DNA of 27,566 nucleotides from Roseburia sp. (lineage in GTDB: Bacteria; Bacillota; Clostridia; Lachnospirales; Lachnospiraceae), in the NCBI GenBank assembly GCA_003483745.1, contig DMYD01000032.1, positions 73,696-101,261 of the forward strand, read 5' to 3'. The notes under the pieces are model-generated. The model was not told the DNA's origin, ran no database searches, and worked only from the letters and a program-made list of their open reading frames with translations. The first letter of the stretch is position 1. Each line of letters begins with the position of its first letter. Below are positions 7,078-15,952 of the stretch, piece by piece. Position numbers and translations under genes: made by a program.

Positions 7078-7944
7078 ATGGCAGGTTTATGGCAGATGGT
7101 ATTCAGACAGCTTCAACCCCAGAAAAAGCGTACAGTACCGCAGAATGTACGTCATTTGGACCGGAAAAAGCCGGAAGAGAGCGGACAAATGAACAAACAG
7201 GAACAGGAAAGGACACAAAAGGACGTGGAAAATGAAGATTTACTGATCAGTCAGATCGATGAGTTTCGTGAAAAAGCAAAACAACTTCAGGTGCTTCTGG
7301 CAGCAAAAGAAAGTAAAGCGGCGGAACTGCAGTCACTTGTGGATGAGAGAGCGGACAAGGCACAGGAGTTAGAACATATTTTAACAGAACGTCAGGAAGA
7401 GGCGGACAAGATTGTTACCGAGTTTGGACGGAAAGTAGATGCGCTTGCTGATAAAGTGACGACGAAAATGACAGAGATTGAGGCAGGTCTTACCGGACAG
7501 GTGGCTGATATCAGGAAAACCAGTGAGGAACAGATTGCCTTAAATCGTCAGATGAATGAGGAGCAGACGGCTTCTAACCGGAAATTAAACGAGGAACAGA
7601 TTGCGGCGAACAAGCAGTTCTTAGAGGAACAGGCAATTGCCAACAAAAAGCTCAGTGAAGGACAGATTGCGGAGGTCAAGGAGCTGTTAGAGAATGCAAC
7701 GTCACAGTTAGAGTCTATTAAGACGGATCTTTCTGAAAAAGTACACACGGAAAATGTCAAATGTTATCGTAACATACAGGATCTGTTCAATGAGTTTGAT
7801 TCTAAAATTGAAAAAATGGATGAGATGGAAGGCGGCGTTGATTCGGTGAAAGGATATGTGAAGCTGCTATCCTGGTTTTCAATTTTAAATTTTGTGGTAT
7901 TGATCGTATTTATATTATATTCTATGGGAGTATTTCGCTTTTAA
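7078..7944 (+). CDS. Membrane-anchored coiled-coil protein with five 11-residue repeats, function unknown
   Basis: I do not recognise a named family. The 288-residue protein is basic and irregular at the N-terminus (1-50), then almost wholly helical and charged. Heptad-like coiled coil covers about 52-140. Residues 150-204 are five tandem 11-residue units: EEQIALNRQMN, EEQTASNRKLN, EEQIAANKQFL, EEQAIANKKLS, EGQIAEVKELL. One hydrophobic segment (about 266-284, FSILNFVVLIVFILYSMGVF) ends four residues before the C-terminus, so the protein is probably tail-anchored with the coil in the cytoplasm. ATG 7078 lies 15 nt after AGGGGG, which is long; internal ATG starts such as codon 38 are possible. 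It has its own promoter and terminator, so its link to the PTS genes is only positional. A structural or scaffolding role is a guess. Confidence 0.8.
   Translation: MAGLWQMVFRQLQPQKKRTVPQNVRHLDRKKPEESGQMNKQEQERTQKDVENEDLLISQIDEFREKAKQLQVLLAAKESKAAELQSLVDERADKAQELEHILTERQEEADKIVTEFGRKVDALADKVTTKMTEIEAGLTGQVADIRKTSEEQIALNRQMNEEQTASNRKLNEEQIAANKQFLEEQAIANKKLSEGQIAEVKELLENATSQLESIKTDLSEKVHTENVKCYRNIQDLFNEFDSKIEKMDEMEGGVDSVKGYVKLLSWFSILNFVVLIVFILYSMGVFRF
7525..7689 (+). repeat. Five tandem 33-bp in-frame repeats (11-residue coding units)
   Basis: Five diverged 33-bp units, each encoding an E-x-Q-x-(8)-type 11-mer, run from 7525 to 7689 inside the coiled-coil gene. Codon-level divergence shows they are old rather than a recent slippage product. 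Confidence 0.85.
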
Positions 7945-7954
7945 CAGTACACAT

Positions 7955-7991
7955 GACGCCGGCGCTGCCAGCGTCTGTTTCTTTCTTTTTT
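7955..7991 (+). terminator. Intrinsic terminator after the coiled-coil gene
   Basis: GACGCCGGC (7955-7963) pairs with GCCAGCGTC (7967-7975) with one mismatch and a GCT loop. A T-rich tract follows, ending in six T. It lies 11 nt after the stop codon. Confidence 0.7.
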
Positions 7992-8067
7992 AGAAATAAA
8001 AAAGAAGAGTCCGGCAGTAATAAATCAGAAAAATAGCTGCTAATTTTTAGGTAAAGAGAGGAATTTC

Positions 8068-9726
8068 ATGAGCGCAGAAAAGAGAAAAGTTTGGGTTGTA
8101 GGGCATAAAAATCCGGATACGGATTCTATTTGTGCAGCTATCTCTTATGCATATTTAAAAAATCAGACAGAAAACGATAAAACCTATGTGGCAAAACGTG
8201 CCGGAGCAGTAAATGCAGAGACACATTATGTGCTCGATTATTTTGGAGCACAGGAACCAGAGTTAGTTACCTATGCGGGAACACAGATTAAGGATATTAA
8301 TTACAGAAGAACGGCGGGAGTAAGCAGCCAGATTTCCCTGAAACGTGCATGGGAGACAATGAAAAAATTAGAGGTTGTAACGCTTCCGGTAACCAATCAG
8401 TTTGGAAAACTCGAAGGAATTATTGTAACAAAGGATATTGCAACGTCTTACATGGACGTTTTTGATAATCATGTGTTATCCCAGGCACGAACACAGTATA
8501 AAAATATTGCGGAAACGTTGGATGGAACGATCATCGTTGGAAATGAGCATGCATATTTTGTAAGAGGAAAGGTAGTGGTAGCGACCTCGAATCCGGAATA
8601 TATGGCAGATTATATCGAAGATGATGACATGGTAATCTCAGGGGACCGGGAAGAGGCGCAGAAACAGGCTGTCGAGTCAAATGCAAGCTGTCTGATCATC
8701 GGTGGGGGAATTGAAGTCAGCGAGGATGTACGCGCCCTTGCGGAAAAACATGACTGCATCATTATTACAACACCGTTTGATACATTTTCGATAGCGCGTC
8801 TTATCAATCAGAGTATGCCGATCAAACAGTTTATGACACGAAAAAATATTATTACGTTCGGAATCGAGGATTATGTGGACGAAGTGCGGGAGACAATGTC
8901 AAAGATCAGACATCGTGACTTCCCGATTTTGAATGAAAATGGTAATTATGCCGGAATGGTTTCACGCCGTAATTTGATGAATATGCAGAAAAAACAGGTA
9001 ATTCTTGTTGATCATAATGAGAAAGCACAGGCGGTAGATGGAATTGATGAGGCAGAGATATTAGAGATCATTGATCATCACCGTCTTGGCAGTCTTGAGA
9101 CAGTTTCGCCCGTTTATTTTAGAAACCAGCCGCTCGGCTGTACCTCCACAATTATCTACCAGATGTATCAGGAAAAGGGAGTGGATGTGCCGAAACAGAT
9201 TGCAGGACTTTTATTGTCTGCAATTATTTCAGATACGCTGATGTTCCGCTCGCCGACATGTACACCATTGGATAAATCTGTTGCAGAGGTACTTGCAGTG
9301 ATTGCGGAAGTGGACATTGAGACTTATGCGAAAAATATGTTTCAGGCAGGCAGTAATTTCAGCGGGAAAACGACAGAAGAGATCTTTTATCAGGACTTTA
9401 AGATTTTCCATACCGATGACTGTGATTTTGGCGTAGCACAGATCAGTGCCATGAGCCGGGAGGAATTAGACAAAGTGGCAGAGCAGATACGTCCGTTTAT
9501 GGTACAGGTGCTTGCAGAGAAGAAGATCGATATGGTCTATGTCATGCTGACAGATATCTTAGAGGAATCTTCGAAGATTATTTTTGACGGGGAGAATGCA
9601 GGTAAAATTTTAGGAGACGCGTTCCGAAAAGAAGAGCGCAGTGACGGCATTTTATTAGATGGAATTGTTTCCAGAAAGAAACAGTTCATACCGACGCTCA
9701 TGAATGAGATGGCAGAGCGCCAGTGA
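8068..9726 (+). CDS. ppaC: Family II manganese-dependent inorganic pyrophosphatase with CBS and DRTGG domains
   Basis: Hydrolyses pyrophosphate to phosphate in the cytoplasm, pulling biosynthetic reactions forward. The 552 residues match the long regulated form. The catalytic DHH domain begins with GHKNPDTDS (His13, Asp17, Asp19 as metal ligands) and is interrupted by CBS1 (about 75-130), a DRTGG domain (about 145-250) and CBS2 (about 255-308). It resumes with VDHNE (315-319) and IIDHHRLG (His337, His338), then SAIISDT. The DHHA2 domain ends with the substrate-binding motif SRKKQ (535-539). CBS forms are known to be inhibited by AMP or ADP, and DRTGG-containing members are activated by diadenosine polyphosphates. 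GAGAGG precedes ATG 8068. The gene appears monocistronic. Confidence 0.95.
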   Translation: MSAEKRKVWVVGHKNPDTDSICAAISYAYLKNQTENDKTYVAKRAGAVNAETHYVLDYFGAQEPELVTYAGTQIKDINYRRTAGVSSQISLKRAWETMKKLEVVTLPVTNQFGKLEGIIVTKDIATSYMDVFDNHVLSQARTQYKNIAETLDGTIIVGNEHAYFVRGKVVVATSNPEYMADYIEDDDMVISGDREEAQKQAVESNASCLIIGGGIEVSEDVRALAEKHDCIIITTPFDTFSIARLINQSMPIKQFMTRKNIITFGIEDYVDEVRETMSKIRHRDFPILNENGNYAGMVSRRNLMNMQKKQVILVDHNEKAQAVDGIDEAEILEIIDHHRLGSLETVSPVYFRNQPLGCTSTIIYQMYQEKGVDVPKQIAGLLLSAIISDTLMFRSPTCTPLDKSVAEVLAVIAEVDIETYAKNMFQAGSNFSGKTTEEIFYQDFKIFHTDDCDFGVAQISAMSREELDKVAEQIRPFMVQVLAEKKIDMVYVMLTDILEESSKIIFDGENAGKILGDAFRKEERSDGILLDGIVSRKKQFIPTLMNEMAERQ

Positions 9727-9752
9727 GAAGCAGTGTAAAAAATATGATGAAA

Positions 9753-9787
9753 ATAATAGAATGCACATCCTGTGAACATTCTATTAT
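9753..9787. terminator. Shared terminator between convergent ppaC and the AraC-type gene
   Basis: A perfect 11-bp inverted repeat ATAATAGAATG (9753-9763)/CATTCTATTAT (9777-9787) with an inner CACA/TGTG helix lies between two convergent genes. The T tract is weak, so efficiency is uncertain. Confidence 0.6.
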
Positions 9788-9793
9788 CCTAAA

Positions 9794-10642
9794 TTAAGAT
9801 TTCAGGTTTTGGAGAGAGTCTCGAGGGGCTTCTCCAAAACTTTTTTTGTATGCGCGCGAAAAAGTGGAATAATTTTTAAAACCACAGGCATAGCAGACTT
9901 CTGTAATCGGTGTCCCCTCTGCAATCAGATCTTTCGCAAGAAGCAGACGTTTTGTCGAGAGATAACTGCCAATCGTATAACCGGTCTGTTCCTTGAATGT
10001 ATGCATCAGATAAGAACGGCTCAAGAAGAAACGCGAAGACAAAGTATCAATGGAGATGTCTTCTGTCAGATGCTCGCCAAGATAATTCAGCACAGCAATA
10101 ATTTTTTCATCAGAGGCGGAATCGTTGATAAATTCAATGCCATCGTGCATAGCGGCACGGTTTAACTGTATCATAAATTCCAGAAATAAAATTTCCTGAT
10201 GCAGGGAAGCCGCGAAATCCTTATCATTTTTAGCACGGTCAAGTGCCTGTATCGCAGCCTTTAGTTTTGCAGCACGCGAACCGCGAAAACGCAGAACATG
10301 GGACTGTTCTGCGGCAGCCTGCTTCAGACAGTGGGAAAGATCGCAGTCCGGTTCCCTATATTTTTTCAAAAAGTCCGGCGAAACATAGATGATAATACGC
10401 TCATAAGGGGATTCCGACTGAATGATCGGCCGGTGTACCTCTCCCGCATGGACCAACACAATATCATTTGGTGCAAGCTGATAAGAACGTCCCTCGATAC
10501 AATAAGTAATATCGCCGTTTAACAGAATCAGGATTTTGTGAAAATCATGATAGTGATAGGAAAATTCTCTTTTATTCTGATCTTTCAGATGAAATAATTT
10601 AAAACTTGATGTCAGATAACCGATTTTTTTATATTCCGGCAT
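9794..10642 (-). CDS. AraC-family transcriptional regulator with N-terminal cupin
   Basis: A 282-residue cytoplasmic regulator. The start (CAT at 10640-10642) is fixed by AAGGAGGG seven bases upstream; the upstream in-frame ATG adds 11 residues without a binding site. Residues 25-75 form a cupin sensor domain (FSYHYHDFHKILILLNGDITY, then APNDIVLVHAGEVHRP). Residues about 196-280 contain the two helix-turn-helix units (IDTLSSRFFLSRSYLMHTFK, then ITEVCYACGFKNYSTFSRAYKK, ending in GEAP). Cupin AraC regulators usually bind a small molecule, often a sugar. The divergent neighbour is the Cys/Met PLP enzyme, 183 bp away, so it is the first candidate target, but no operator is obvious in the spacer. 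Confidence 0.9.
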   Translation of the reverse strand: MPEYKKIGYLTSSFKLFHLKDQNKREFSYHYHDFHKILILLNGDITYCIEGRSYQLAPNDIVLVHAGEVHRPIIQSESPYERIIIYVSPDFLKKYREPDCDLSHCLKQAAAEQSHVLRFRGSRAAKLKAAIQALDRAKNDKDFAASLHQEILFLEFMIQLNRAAMHDGIEFINDSASDEKIIAVLNYLGEHLTEDISIDTLSSRFFLSRSYLMHTFKEQTGYTIGSYLSTKRLLLAKDLIAEGTPITEVCYACGFKNYSTFSRAYKKSFGEAPRDSLQNLKS

Positions 10643-10825
10643 ATTTCCCTCCTTAGTACAAATCAACCCTAACACAAAAAAGCATAATTTGCAATATAGA
10701 CAGCACTAGACGAGTATATATTTTAAAAAGTGTTTTATATAATAGAAACATATCAAAGAAAACAATTACAGAAAATAAATGTTTTGAAAATTAAAAATAA
10801 TAGGATAGAAAAGAAGGAGAATGGC

Positions 10826-12010
10826 ATGAAAAATTTCAGCAATTACAATGATTACAGCACAAAAGAAGAATTACATTTTGAATCAAAAGCAGTACACGGA
10901 GCACTTGGAACCGAGCCGCTTACCGGAGCGGTCAGCATGCCAATCTTCCAGACAGCAACATTCCGTCATCCGGCACTTGGAGAATCCACAGGATTTGCAT
11001 ACAGCCGTCTGGAAAACCCGACCAGACAGGAATTAGAGCGTACCATGGCAATCTTAGAGGGTGGAATCAAAGGCTTTGCATTTTCCAGTGGACAGGCAGC
11101 CAATATGGCAGTATTTTCCCTGTTAAACCCGGGAGATCATGTGATCTTATCGGATGATATCTATGGCGGAACTTTCCGTATCATCGGTGATGTGTTTGGA
11201 AAATATGGCATTGAGCATACTTATGTGGATATGTCAGAACTTGACGAGGTAAAGGCGGCAATCCAGCCAAATACAAAAATGTTTTTTATCGAAACACCGA
11301 CGAATCCAATGATGAAGGTAGCAGACATCCATGCACTTTCTGAGATTGCAAAGGGCATCGGAGCTCTGACGGTTGTTGACAATACATTTTTGACACCATA
11401 TTTCCAGAAACCGTTGCAGCTTGGCGCAGATATCGTGACACACAGTTCCACGAAATATTTGGGAGGACACAATGATACGATTTCCGGTATCGTAGTTGTA
11501 AAGGATGATGAGGAGATTGCAGAAAAGATCCATATCCACATCAAATCCCACGGCAGTCAGTTAGCACCGCTTGACAGCTGGCTGATCCTTAGAGGAATCA
11601 AGACACTGGCAGTCCGCATGGACAGACATAATGAGAACGCAAAGAAAGTTGCAGAGTGGCTCAGAACACAGCCGAAAGTACAGAAAGTTTACTATGTAGG
11701 TTTTGAAGATCATAAAGACTATGCAGTGACTAAAAAGCAGACGACCGGTTTTGGTGGAATGATCTCGTTTACTGTTGACAGTTTTGAAACCGTAAAGAAA
11801 ATCTTAAAGGGTGTCGATATGATCATGTTCGCAGAGAGCCTTGGAGGAACAGAGACACTGATCACTTATCCGACGACACAGACACATGAAGATACACCAC
11901 TTGATATCAAAGAAAAACTCGGTATCACAGACTGTTTCCTGCGTATGTCAGTCGGAATTGAAAATGCAGACGATATCATCGCAGATCTTGACAGAGCGAT
12001 GAATGCATAA
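10826..12010 (+). CDS. Cys/Met-metabolism PLP enzyme (cystathionine gamma-lyase / gamma-synthase family)
   Basis: A 394-residue fold-type I PLP enzyme of trans-sulfuration. Motifs: AYSRLENPTRQELERTMA, FSSGQAANMAVF for phosphate binding of PLP, DDIYGGTFR, ETPTNPMMKVAD, VVDNTFLTPYFQ with the PLP-contacting Asp, and SSTKYLGGHND with the Schiff-base Lys210. It ends FLRMSVGIENADDIIADLDRAM. The length fits cystathionine gamma-synthase or gamma-lyase rather than the longer O-acetylhomoserine sulfhydrylases (about 430), but sequence alone does not settle synthase, lyase or methionine gamma-lyase. ATG 10826 follows AAGGAG by six bases; the open frame extends upstream but is A-rich and not protein-like. 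A TATAAT at 10738-10743 is a possible -10 without a good -35. dapF follows after 95 nt. Confidence 0.9.
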   Translation: MKNFSNYNDYSTKEELHFESKAVHGALGTEPLTGAVSMPIFQTATFRHPALGESTGFAYSRLENPTRQELERTMAILEGGIKGFAFSSGQAANMAVFSLLNPGDHVILSDDIYGGTFRIIGDVFGKYGIEHTYVDMSELDEVKAAIQPNTKMFFIETPTNPMMKVADIHALSEIAKGIGALTVVDNTFLTPYFQKPLQLGADIVTHSSTKYLGGHNDTISGIVVVKDDEEIAEKIHIHIKSHGSQLAPLDSWLILRGIKTLAVRMDRHNENAKKVAEWLRTQPKVQKVYYVGFEDHKDYAVTKKQTTGFGGMISFTVDSFETVKKILKGVDMIMFAESLGGTETLITYPTTQTHEDTPLDIKEKLGITDCFLRMSVGIENADDIIADLDRAMNA

Positions 12011-12105
12011 AAATGGAACAGGAAAATATACAGAAAGCAGAGACGATTTTGAATTGTGCGCGGGAGCGAAAAGCACAGGAATGCAGCGCAGAAATGAGGA
12101 ATGTG

Positions 12106-12960
12106 ATGAAATTTACAAAAATGCAGGCATTTGGAAATGATTATGTATATATTGATGCCATTCACCAGAATATTACAAATTTACCGGAGTTAGCAAGATT
12201 TGTCAGTGACAGGCATTTTGCCATTGGTTCAGACGGAATGGTTCTGATCTGCCCGTCTGAGAAAGGAGATTTCCGGATGCGCATGTTTAACCCGGATGGA
12301 ACGGAAGGCGAAATGTGTGGAAACGCACTTCGCTCTGTCGGGAAATATGTCTATGATCATAAGCTGACGGATAAAACAGAGCTTGTGATCGAAACACTTG
12401 GCGGAATGCAGCATCTGAACCTGACCGTGACGGATGGACTGGTATCTAATATCCGGGCGGATATCGGAGAACCTAGACTGGATACAAAAGTAATTCCGGT
12501 AAATACAAATCTGGATCAGTTCGTAGAACAGCCGGTGGAAGTATTAGATAAAACATTCCATATTACGGCAGTATCCTGGGGAAATCCACATTGCGCTATG
12601 TTTGTGGATTCCGTTGCAGATTTGGATGTGGAGCGCTATGGGAAGACGATCGAATATATGACATCCCTGTTTCCGAATAAAACAAATGTTACATTCGCAG
12701 AATTTGTGAAACGTGATTACATCAAAATCCGTGAATGGGAACGTGGAACCGGCGAGACAATCGGATGCGGGACAGGCTGCTCGACAGCGGTTGTTGCAGG
12801 TGTTTTAACCGGACGGACTGATCGCAAAGTCACGGTGGAACAGATTGGTGGACCGCTTTTGATTGAGTGGGATGAAAAAACCGACCATCTGTTTATGACG
12901 GGACCGTCACACACCGTATTTGAAGCGGAGATTGATGCGTCACATATTTTAGAAAAATAA
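12106..12960 (+). CDS. dapF: Diaminopimelate epimerase
   Basis: Converts LL- to meso-diaminopimelate, the precursor of lysine and of the peptidoglycan cross-linking residue, in the cytoplasm. With ATG 12106 (MKFTKMQAFGNDYVYID, TGAGGA just upstream) the protein has 284 residues, as usual; the open frame back to 12013 has no ribosome binding site and an atypical sequence. The two catalytic cysteines are Cys71 in EMCGNALRS and Cys221 in ETIGCGTGCSTA. FNPDGTEGEMCGN and SWGNPHCAMFV are further family signatures. It probably shares a transcript with the preceding PLP enzyme, and a weak hairpin follows it. The murE downstream uses its product. Confidence 0.96.
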   Translation: MKFTKMQAFGNDYVYIDAIHQNITNLPELARFVSDRHFAIGSDGMVLICPSEKGDFRMRMFNPDGTEGEMCGNALRSVGKYVYDHKLTDKTELVIETLGGMQHLNLTVTDGLVSNIRADIGEPRLDTKVIPVNTNLDQFVEQPVEVLDKTFHITAVSWGNPHCAMFVDSVADLDVERYGKTIEYMTSLFPNKTNVTFAEFVKRDYIKIREWERGTGETIGCGTGCSTAVVAGVLTGRTDRKVTVEQIGGPLLIEWDEKTDHLFMTGPSHTVFEAEIDASHILEK

Positions 12961-12977
12961 TAAGATTTTATATTGGG

Positions 12978-13006
12978 GCTGCCGTGCAGAATGTACGGCG
13001 GCTTTT
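12978..13006 (+). terminator. Weak terminator-like hairpin after dapF
   Basis: GCTGCCGT (12978-12985) pairs with ACGGCGGC (12995-13002), followed by only four T. It may end part of the dapF transcript. Confidence 0.45.
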
Positions 13007-13018
13007 CATGGTTTGAAG

Positions 13019-13048
13019 TTGTACATTAAGAATAAGGACGATTATAAA
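13019..13048 (+). promoter_or_regulatory. Possible promoter of murE and the rhodanese-TtcA gene
   Basis: TTGTAC (13019-13024) and TATAAA (13043-13048) are 18 bp apart and lie between the weak hairpin and murE. Confidence 0.4.
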
Positions 13049-13094
13049 AAAACTGGTGTCCATGTATTTTAAATCGCCCGGAATCGGAGGAAAA

Positions 13095-14615
13095 ATGAAG
13101 TTAAGTAAGATCTGTGAAAAAATAAAATATGAATGTTTACAGGGAAACATGGATGCAGAGGTCAGGGACATTATCTATGATTCAAGAAAGATTGCAAAGG
13201 GAACCATGTTTGTCTGCATGGTGGGAGCAGTGACGGATGGTCATAAATATATTCCGGATGCAGTGGAAAAGGGAGCGGGTGTCATTGTTGTGGAGCGCGC
13301 CGGGGAAGCCGTGCAGATTCCGGATACGATCACAGTGTTAAAGGTGAAGTCCACACGCTATGCCTTAGCATTGATGTCCGCAGCGTTGTTTGATTATCCG
13401 GCAGAAAAACTGATCACGATTGGACTGACCGGTACAAAAGGAAAGACGACCACCACATATATGATCAAAAATGTGTTGGAGGCAGCAGGCAAAAAAGTGG
13501 GACTCATCGGAACGATTGGTGCAATGATCGGAGATGAAAAGATTCCGTCAAAAAACACAACACCGGAATCTTATGAACTGCACCGCATGTTCGCGTCCAT
13601 GGTGGAGGCAGGCTGTGAGTATGCGGTGATGGAGGTGTCTTCCCAGGGACTTAAGATGGACCGCACAGCCGGAATTCTGTTTGATTATGGTGTGTTTACA
13701 AACCTTTCCCCGGATCATATCGGACCGAATGAACATGCATCTTTTGAAGAATATTTAGAATGTAAGAGTATGTTATTCCGTCAGTGTAAGGTCGGTATTT
13801 TAAATGCGGATGATGAACACAGTGAGGCAGTCGCAGCAAATCATACCTGTGAGATCCACAGTTTTGGAGTGGAGGATGACAAAGAAAAAATATTTCTTGG
13901 GAAACCGCTTGATCTGGTTGCAACAGACCTTGGATTTATCAAGGAAAATGGAAAACTCGGGATGCATTTTCATGTAAAAGGATGCATGGACTGTGAGGCA
14001 AGAGTGCATATTCCGGGAAGATTTTCTGTATACAATTCGCTTGTGACAATGTTAGTCTGTCATTTGGCAGGAATCTCGGATCAGGCGGTCTTAGACGGTT
14101 TAAATAAGGTACAAGTCAAAGGTCGTGTGGAAATGCTTCCGGTTTCGAAGGATTATTATCTGATCATTGACTATGCACACAACGAAGTCAGCACAAGAAG
14201 CGTGCTTACCACATTGATGGAATATCATCCGAAGCGTCTCATTTGTGTGTATGGTGGTGGTGGAAACCGCTCAAAACTGCGCCGTTATGATATGGGCGAG
14301 GTGACGGGTGAGATGGCAGATCTTTGCGTACTGACCTGTGATAACCCACGAGATGAAGAAATCCGTGATATCAATAATGATATCAAAGTCGGACTTGCAA
14401 AGAGCAATGGAAAATATATTGAGATTGATGACCGGAAAGAAGCGATTGCTTACTGCATGGTCAATGCCCAGCCGGGAGATATGATCGTATTACTTGGAAA
14501 AGGGCATGAAGATTATCAGGAGATCCGCGGCGTGAAGTACCATTTTGATGAGAGAGAGGCAGTTGCTGAGATCTTAGATGAGATCAAAGAAGGAAAGCGT
14601 ACACGCACGGTGTAA
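13095..14615 (+). CDS. murE: UDP-N-acetylmuramoyl-tripeptide synthetase (meso-DAP-adding type)
   Basis: Adds the third residue to the UDP-MurNAc dipeptide in the cytoplasm. The 506-residue protein has the three Mur ligase domains: N-terminal UDP-binding (DIIYDSRKIAKGTMFVC), central ATPase with the P-loop TGTKGKTTTTY (from residue 112), NTTPES and EVSSQGL, then ECKSM with the lysine usually carbamylated, and the C-terminal domain with DNPR (416-419), the signature for meso-DAP selection. GKGHEDYQEI is near the end. ATG 13095 follows CGGAGG closely; the in-frame ATG at 13056 lacks a binding site. DAP specificity agrees with dapF just upstream. Many Lachnospiraceae carry more than one MurE-like protein, so this could be one of two. 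Confidence 0.93.
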   Translation: MKLSKICEKIKYECLQGNMDAEVRDIIYDSRKIAKGTMFVCMVGAVTDGHKYIPDAVEKGAGVIVVERAGEAVQIPDTITVLKVKSTRYALALMSAALFDYPAEKLITIGLTGTKGKTTTTYMIKNVLEAAGKKVGLIGTIGAMIGDEKIPSKNTTPESYELHRMFASMVEAGCEYAVMEVSSQGLKMDRTAGILFDYGVFTNLSPDHIGPNEHASFEEYLECKSMLFRQCKVGILNADDEHSEAVAANHTCEIHSFGVEDDKEKIFLGKPLDLVATDLGFIKENGKLGMHFHVKGCMDCEARVHIPGRFSVYNSLVTMLVCHLAGISDQAVLDGLNKVQVKGRVEMLPVSKDYYLIIDYAHNEVSTRSVLTTLMEYHPKRLICVYGGGGNRSKLRRYDMGEVTGEMADLCVLTCDNPRDEEIRDINNDIKVGLAKSNGKYIEIDDRKEAIAYCMVNAQPGDMIVLLGKGHEDYQEIRGVKYHFDEREAVAEILDEIKEGKRTRTV

Positions 14616-14642
14616 TAATCACACAAAACTGGAGGAAATATT

Positions 14643-15794
14643 TTGAATACAATTACCGTAGAAGAACTGGCACAGAATGGAACAGAAGGATTGCAGCTTA
14701 TCGATGTCCGCCCGGAAAATGATTTCCTGCGCGGAGCAATCGATGGCGCCATAAATCTTCCGTTGGAAAAGATTGAGGCGGGTGAGACAGATATATTAAA
14801 GAAAGATGCGCCTGTTTATCTGTACTGCCATGTTGGAGAGAACAGCCGGGATGCCGCTGAAATATTGGAGGATGAAGGCTTTGCAACCGTCAACTTAGAG
14901 GGTGGCTACCGTGCATGGTTAAGATACCAGCTCACGCGCGTGACAATGGAGGACAATTCGAGAAAAGAGCGCACCGAGCAGATCGAAAAAAGCCTGATCA
15001 AAAAATTCAGAAAACCAATCTGGAGCCGGTTTACCAAAGCACTGCATGATTATGAAATGATAAAAGACGGCGATAAGATCGCGGTATGTATTTCCGGTGG
15101 AAAAGATTCCATGCTTTTAGCAAAGCTGTTTCAGGAATTATACCGCCATGGCAAACGCAATTTTGAACTCGTTTTCTTATGCATGAATCCGGGCTATAAT
15201 GAGGAAAACTGGCGCATTATTCAGGAAAATGCAAAACTTCTGGATATTCCGCTTACAACATTTGAAACGCAGATCTTCGATTCTGTTGCGGAGGTAGATA
15301 AGAACCCTTGTTATTTGTGTGCAAGAATGCGGAGAGGATATCTGTATTCCAAGGCAAAAGAGTTAGGCTGTAATAAAATCGCACTGGGACATCATTTTGA
15401 CGATGTGATCGAGACGATTCTTATGGGAATGTTATACAGCGGCAAAGTGGAGACCATGATGCCAAAGCTTCACAGCCAGAATTTTGAGGGCATGGAACTG
15501 ATCCGCCCACTATATCTGGTGAAGGAAGAAGACATCAAGGCATGGCGCGATTACAACCGCCTGCAGTTTATCCAGTGTGCCTGCCGTTTTACCGAAAACT
15601 GTACAAGCTGTGGTGGTGCAAAAGGTTCGAAACGCGAGGAGATGAAAGATCTTGTTACGGAACTTCGCAAAAAAAGTGAGTTTATCGACAGCAATATTTT
15701 TAACAGTGTCAGCAATGTGAATTTAAAGACGATCATTGGTTATAAAAAAGATGGAGAGTACCACAATTTCCTGGATGATTACGATGCCAGGTAA
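14643..15794 (+). CDS. Rhodanese domain fused to a TtcA-family PP-loop tRNA thiolation ATPase
   Basis: A 383-residue fusion. Residues 1-100 are a rhodanese domain (LIDVRPENDFLRGAIDGAIN, active-site loop YCHVGENSR with Cys62). Residues about 110-383 are a TtcA/TilS-like ATPase: the PP-loop SGGKDS at 151-156, CYLC at 223-226, ALGHHFDDVIET, and a later cluster Cys312, Cys314, Cys320 and Cys323. TtcA makes 2-thiocytidine in tRNA with an Fe-S cluster; the CxxC plus later cysteines suit cluster binding. A persulfide on Cys62 could supply the sulfur directly, which is an inference. The start is TTG 14643, seven bases after GGAGG at 14631-14635. It follows murE after 27 nt and ends at a good terminator. 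Confidence 0.88.
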   Translation: MNTITVEELAQNGTEGLQLIDVRPENDFLRGAIDGAINLPLEKIEAGETDILKKDAPVYLYCHVGENSRDAAEILEDEGFATVNLEGGYRAWLRYQLTRVTMEDNSRKERTEQIEKSLIKKFRKPIWSRFTKALHDYEMIKDGDKIAVCISGGKDSMLLAKLFQELYRHGKRNFELVFLCMNPGYNEENWRIIQENAKLLDIPLTTFETQIFDSVAEVDKNPCYLCARMRRGYLYSKAKELGCNKIALGHHFDDVIETILMGMLYSGKVETMMPKLHSQNFEGMELIRPLYLVKEEDIKAWRDYNRLQFIQCACRFTENCTSCGGAKGSKREEMKDLVTELRKKSEFIDSNIFNSVSNVNLKTIIGYKKDGEYHNFLDDYDAR

Positions 15795-15890
15795 AAGCGG
15801 ATTTTTCGTGTATAAATGGGCGAATAAATATGGTAGAAAATTGAGGCGAAATTCCTTACTTTTAAAGTAGGGATTCGTTTGGTGTTGAGA

Positions 15891-15921
15891 AAGGAATCCT
15901 GGGTTGCGGGGTTCCTTTTTT
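15891..15921 (+). terminator. Intrinsic terminator of the murE/TtcA transcript
   Basis: AAGGAATCC (15891-15899) pairs with GGGTTCCTT (15909-15917) with one G-U pair and runs into six T (15916-15921). A weaker hairpin lies just before it at about 15851-15876. Confidence 0.85.
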
Positions 15922-15952
15922 CGTGAAGCGGTGCGAGGAGTGGGGTGTGTGG

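Noticed and set aside
6969..7235. An 88-codon frame overlapping the start of the coiled-coil gene, with GTG 7068 well placed after AGGGGG
   Set aside because: Its product is low-complexity (Thr/Glu/Gly/Lys), it ends within the other gene, and the long coiled-coil frame with repeats and a membrane segment is clearly the real one.
12013..12105. A 31-residue N-terminal extension of DapF
   Set aside because: It has no ribosome binding site, and the family start MKFTKMQAFGND with TGAGGA upstream is at 12106.
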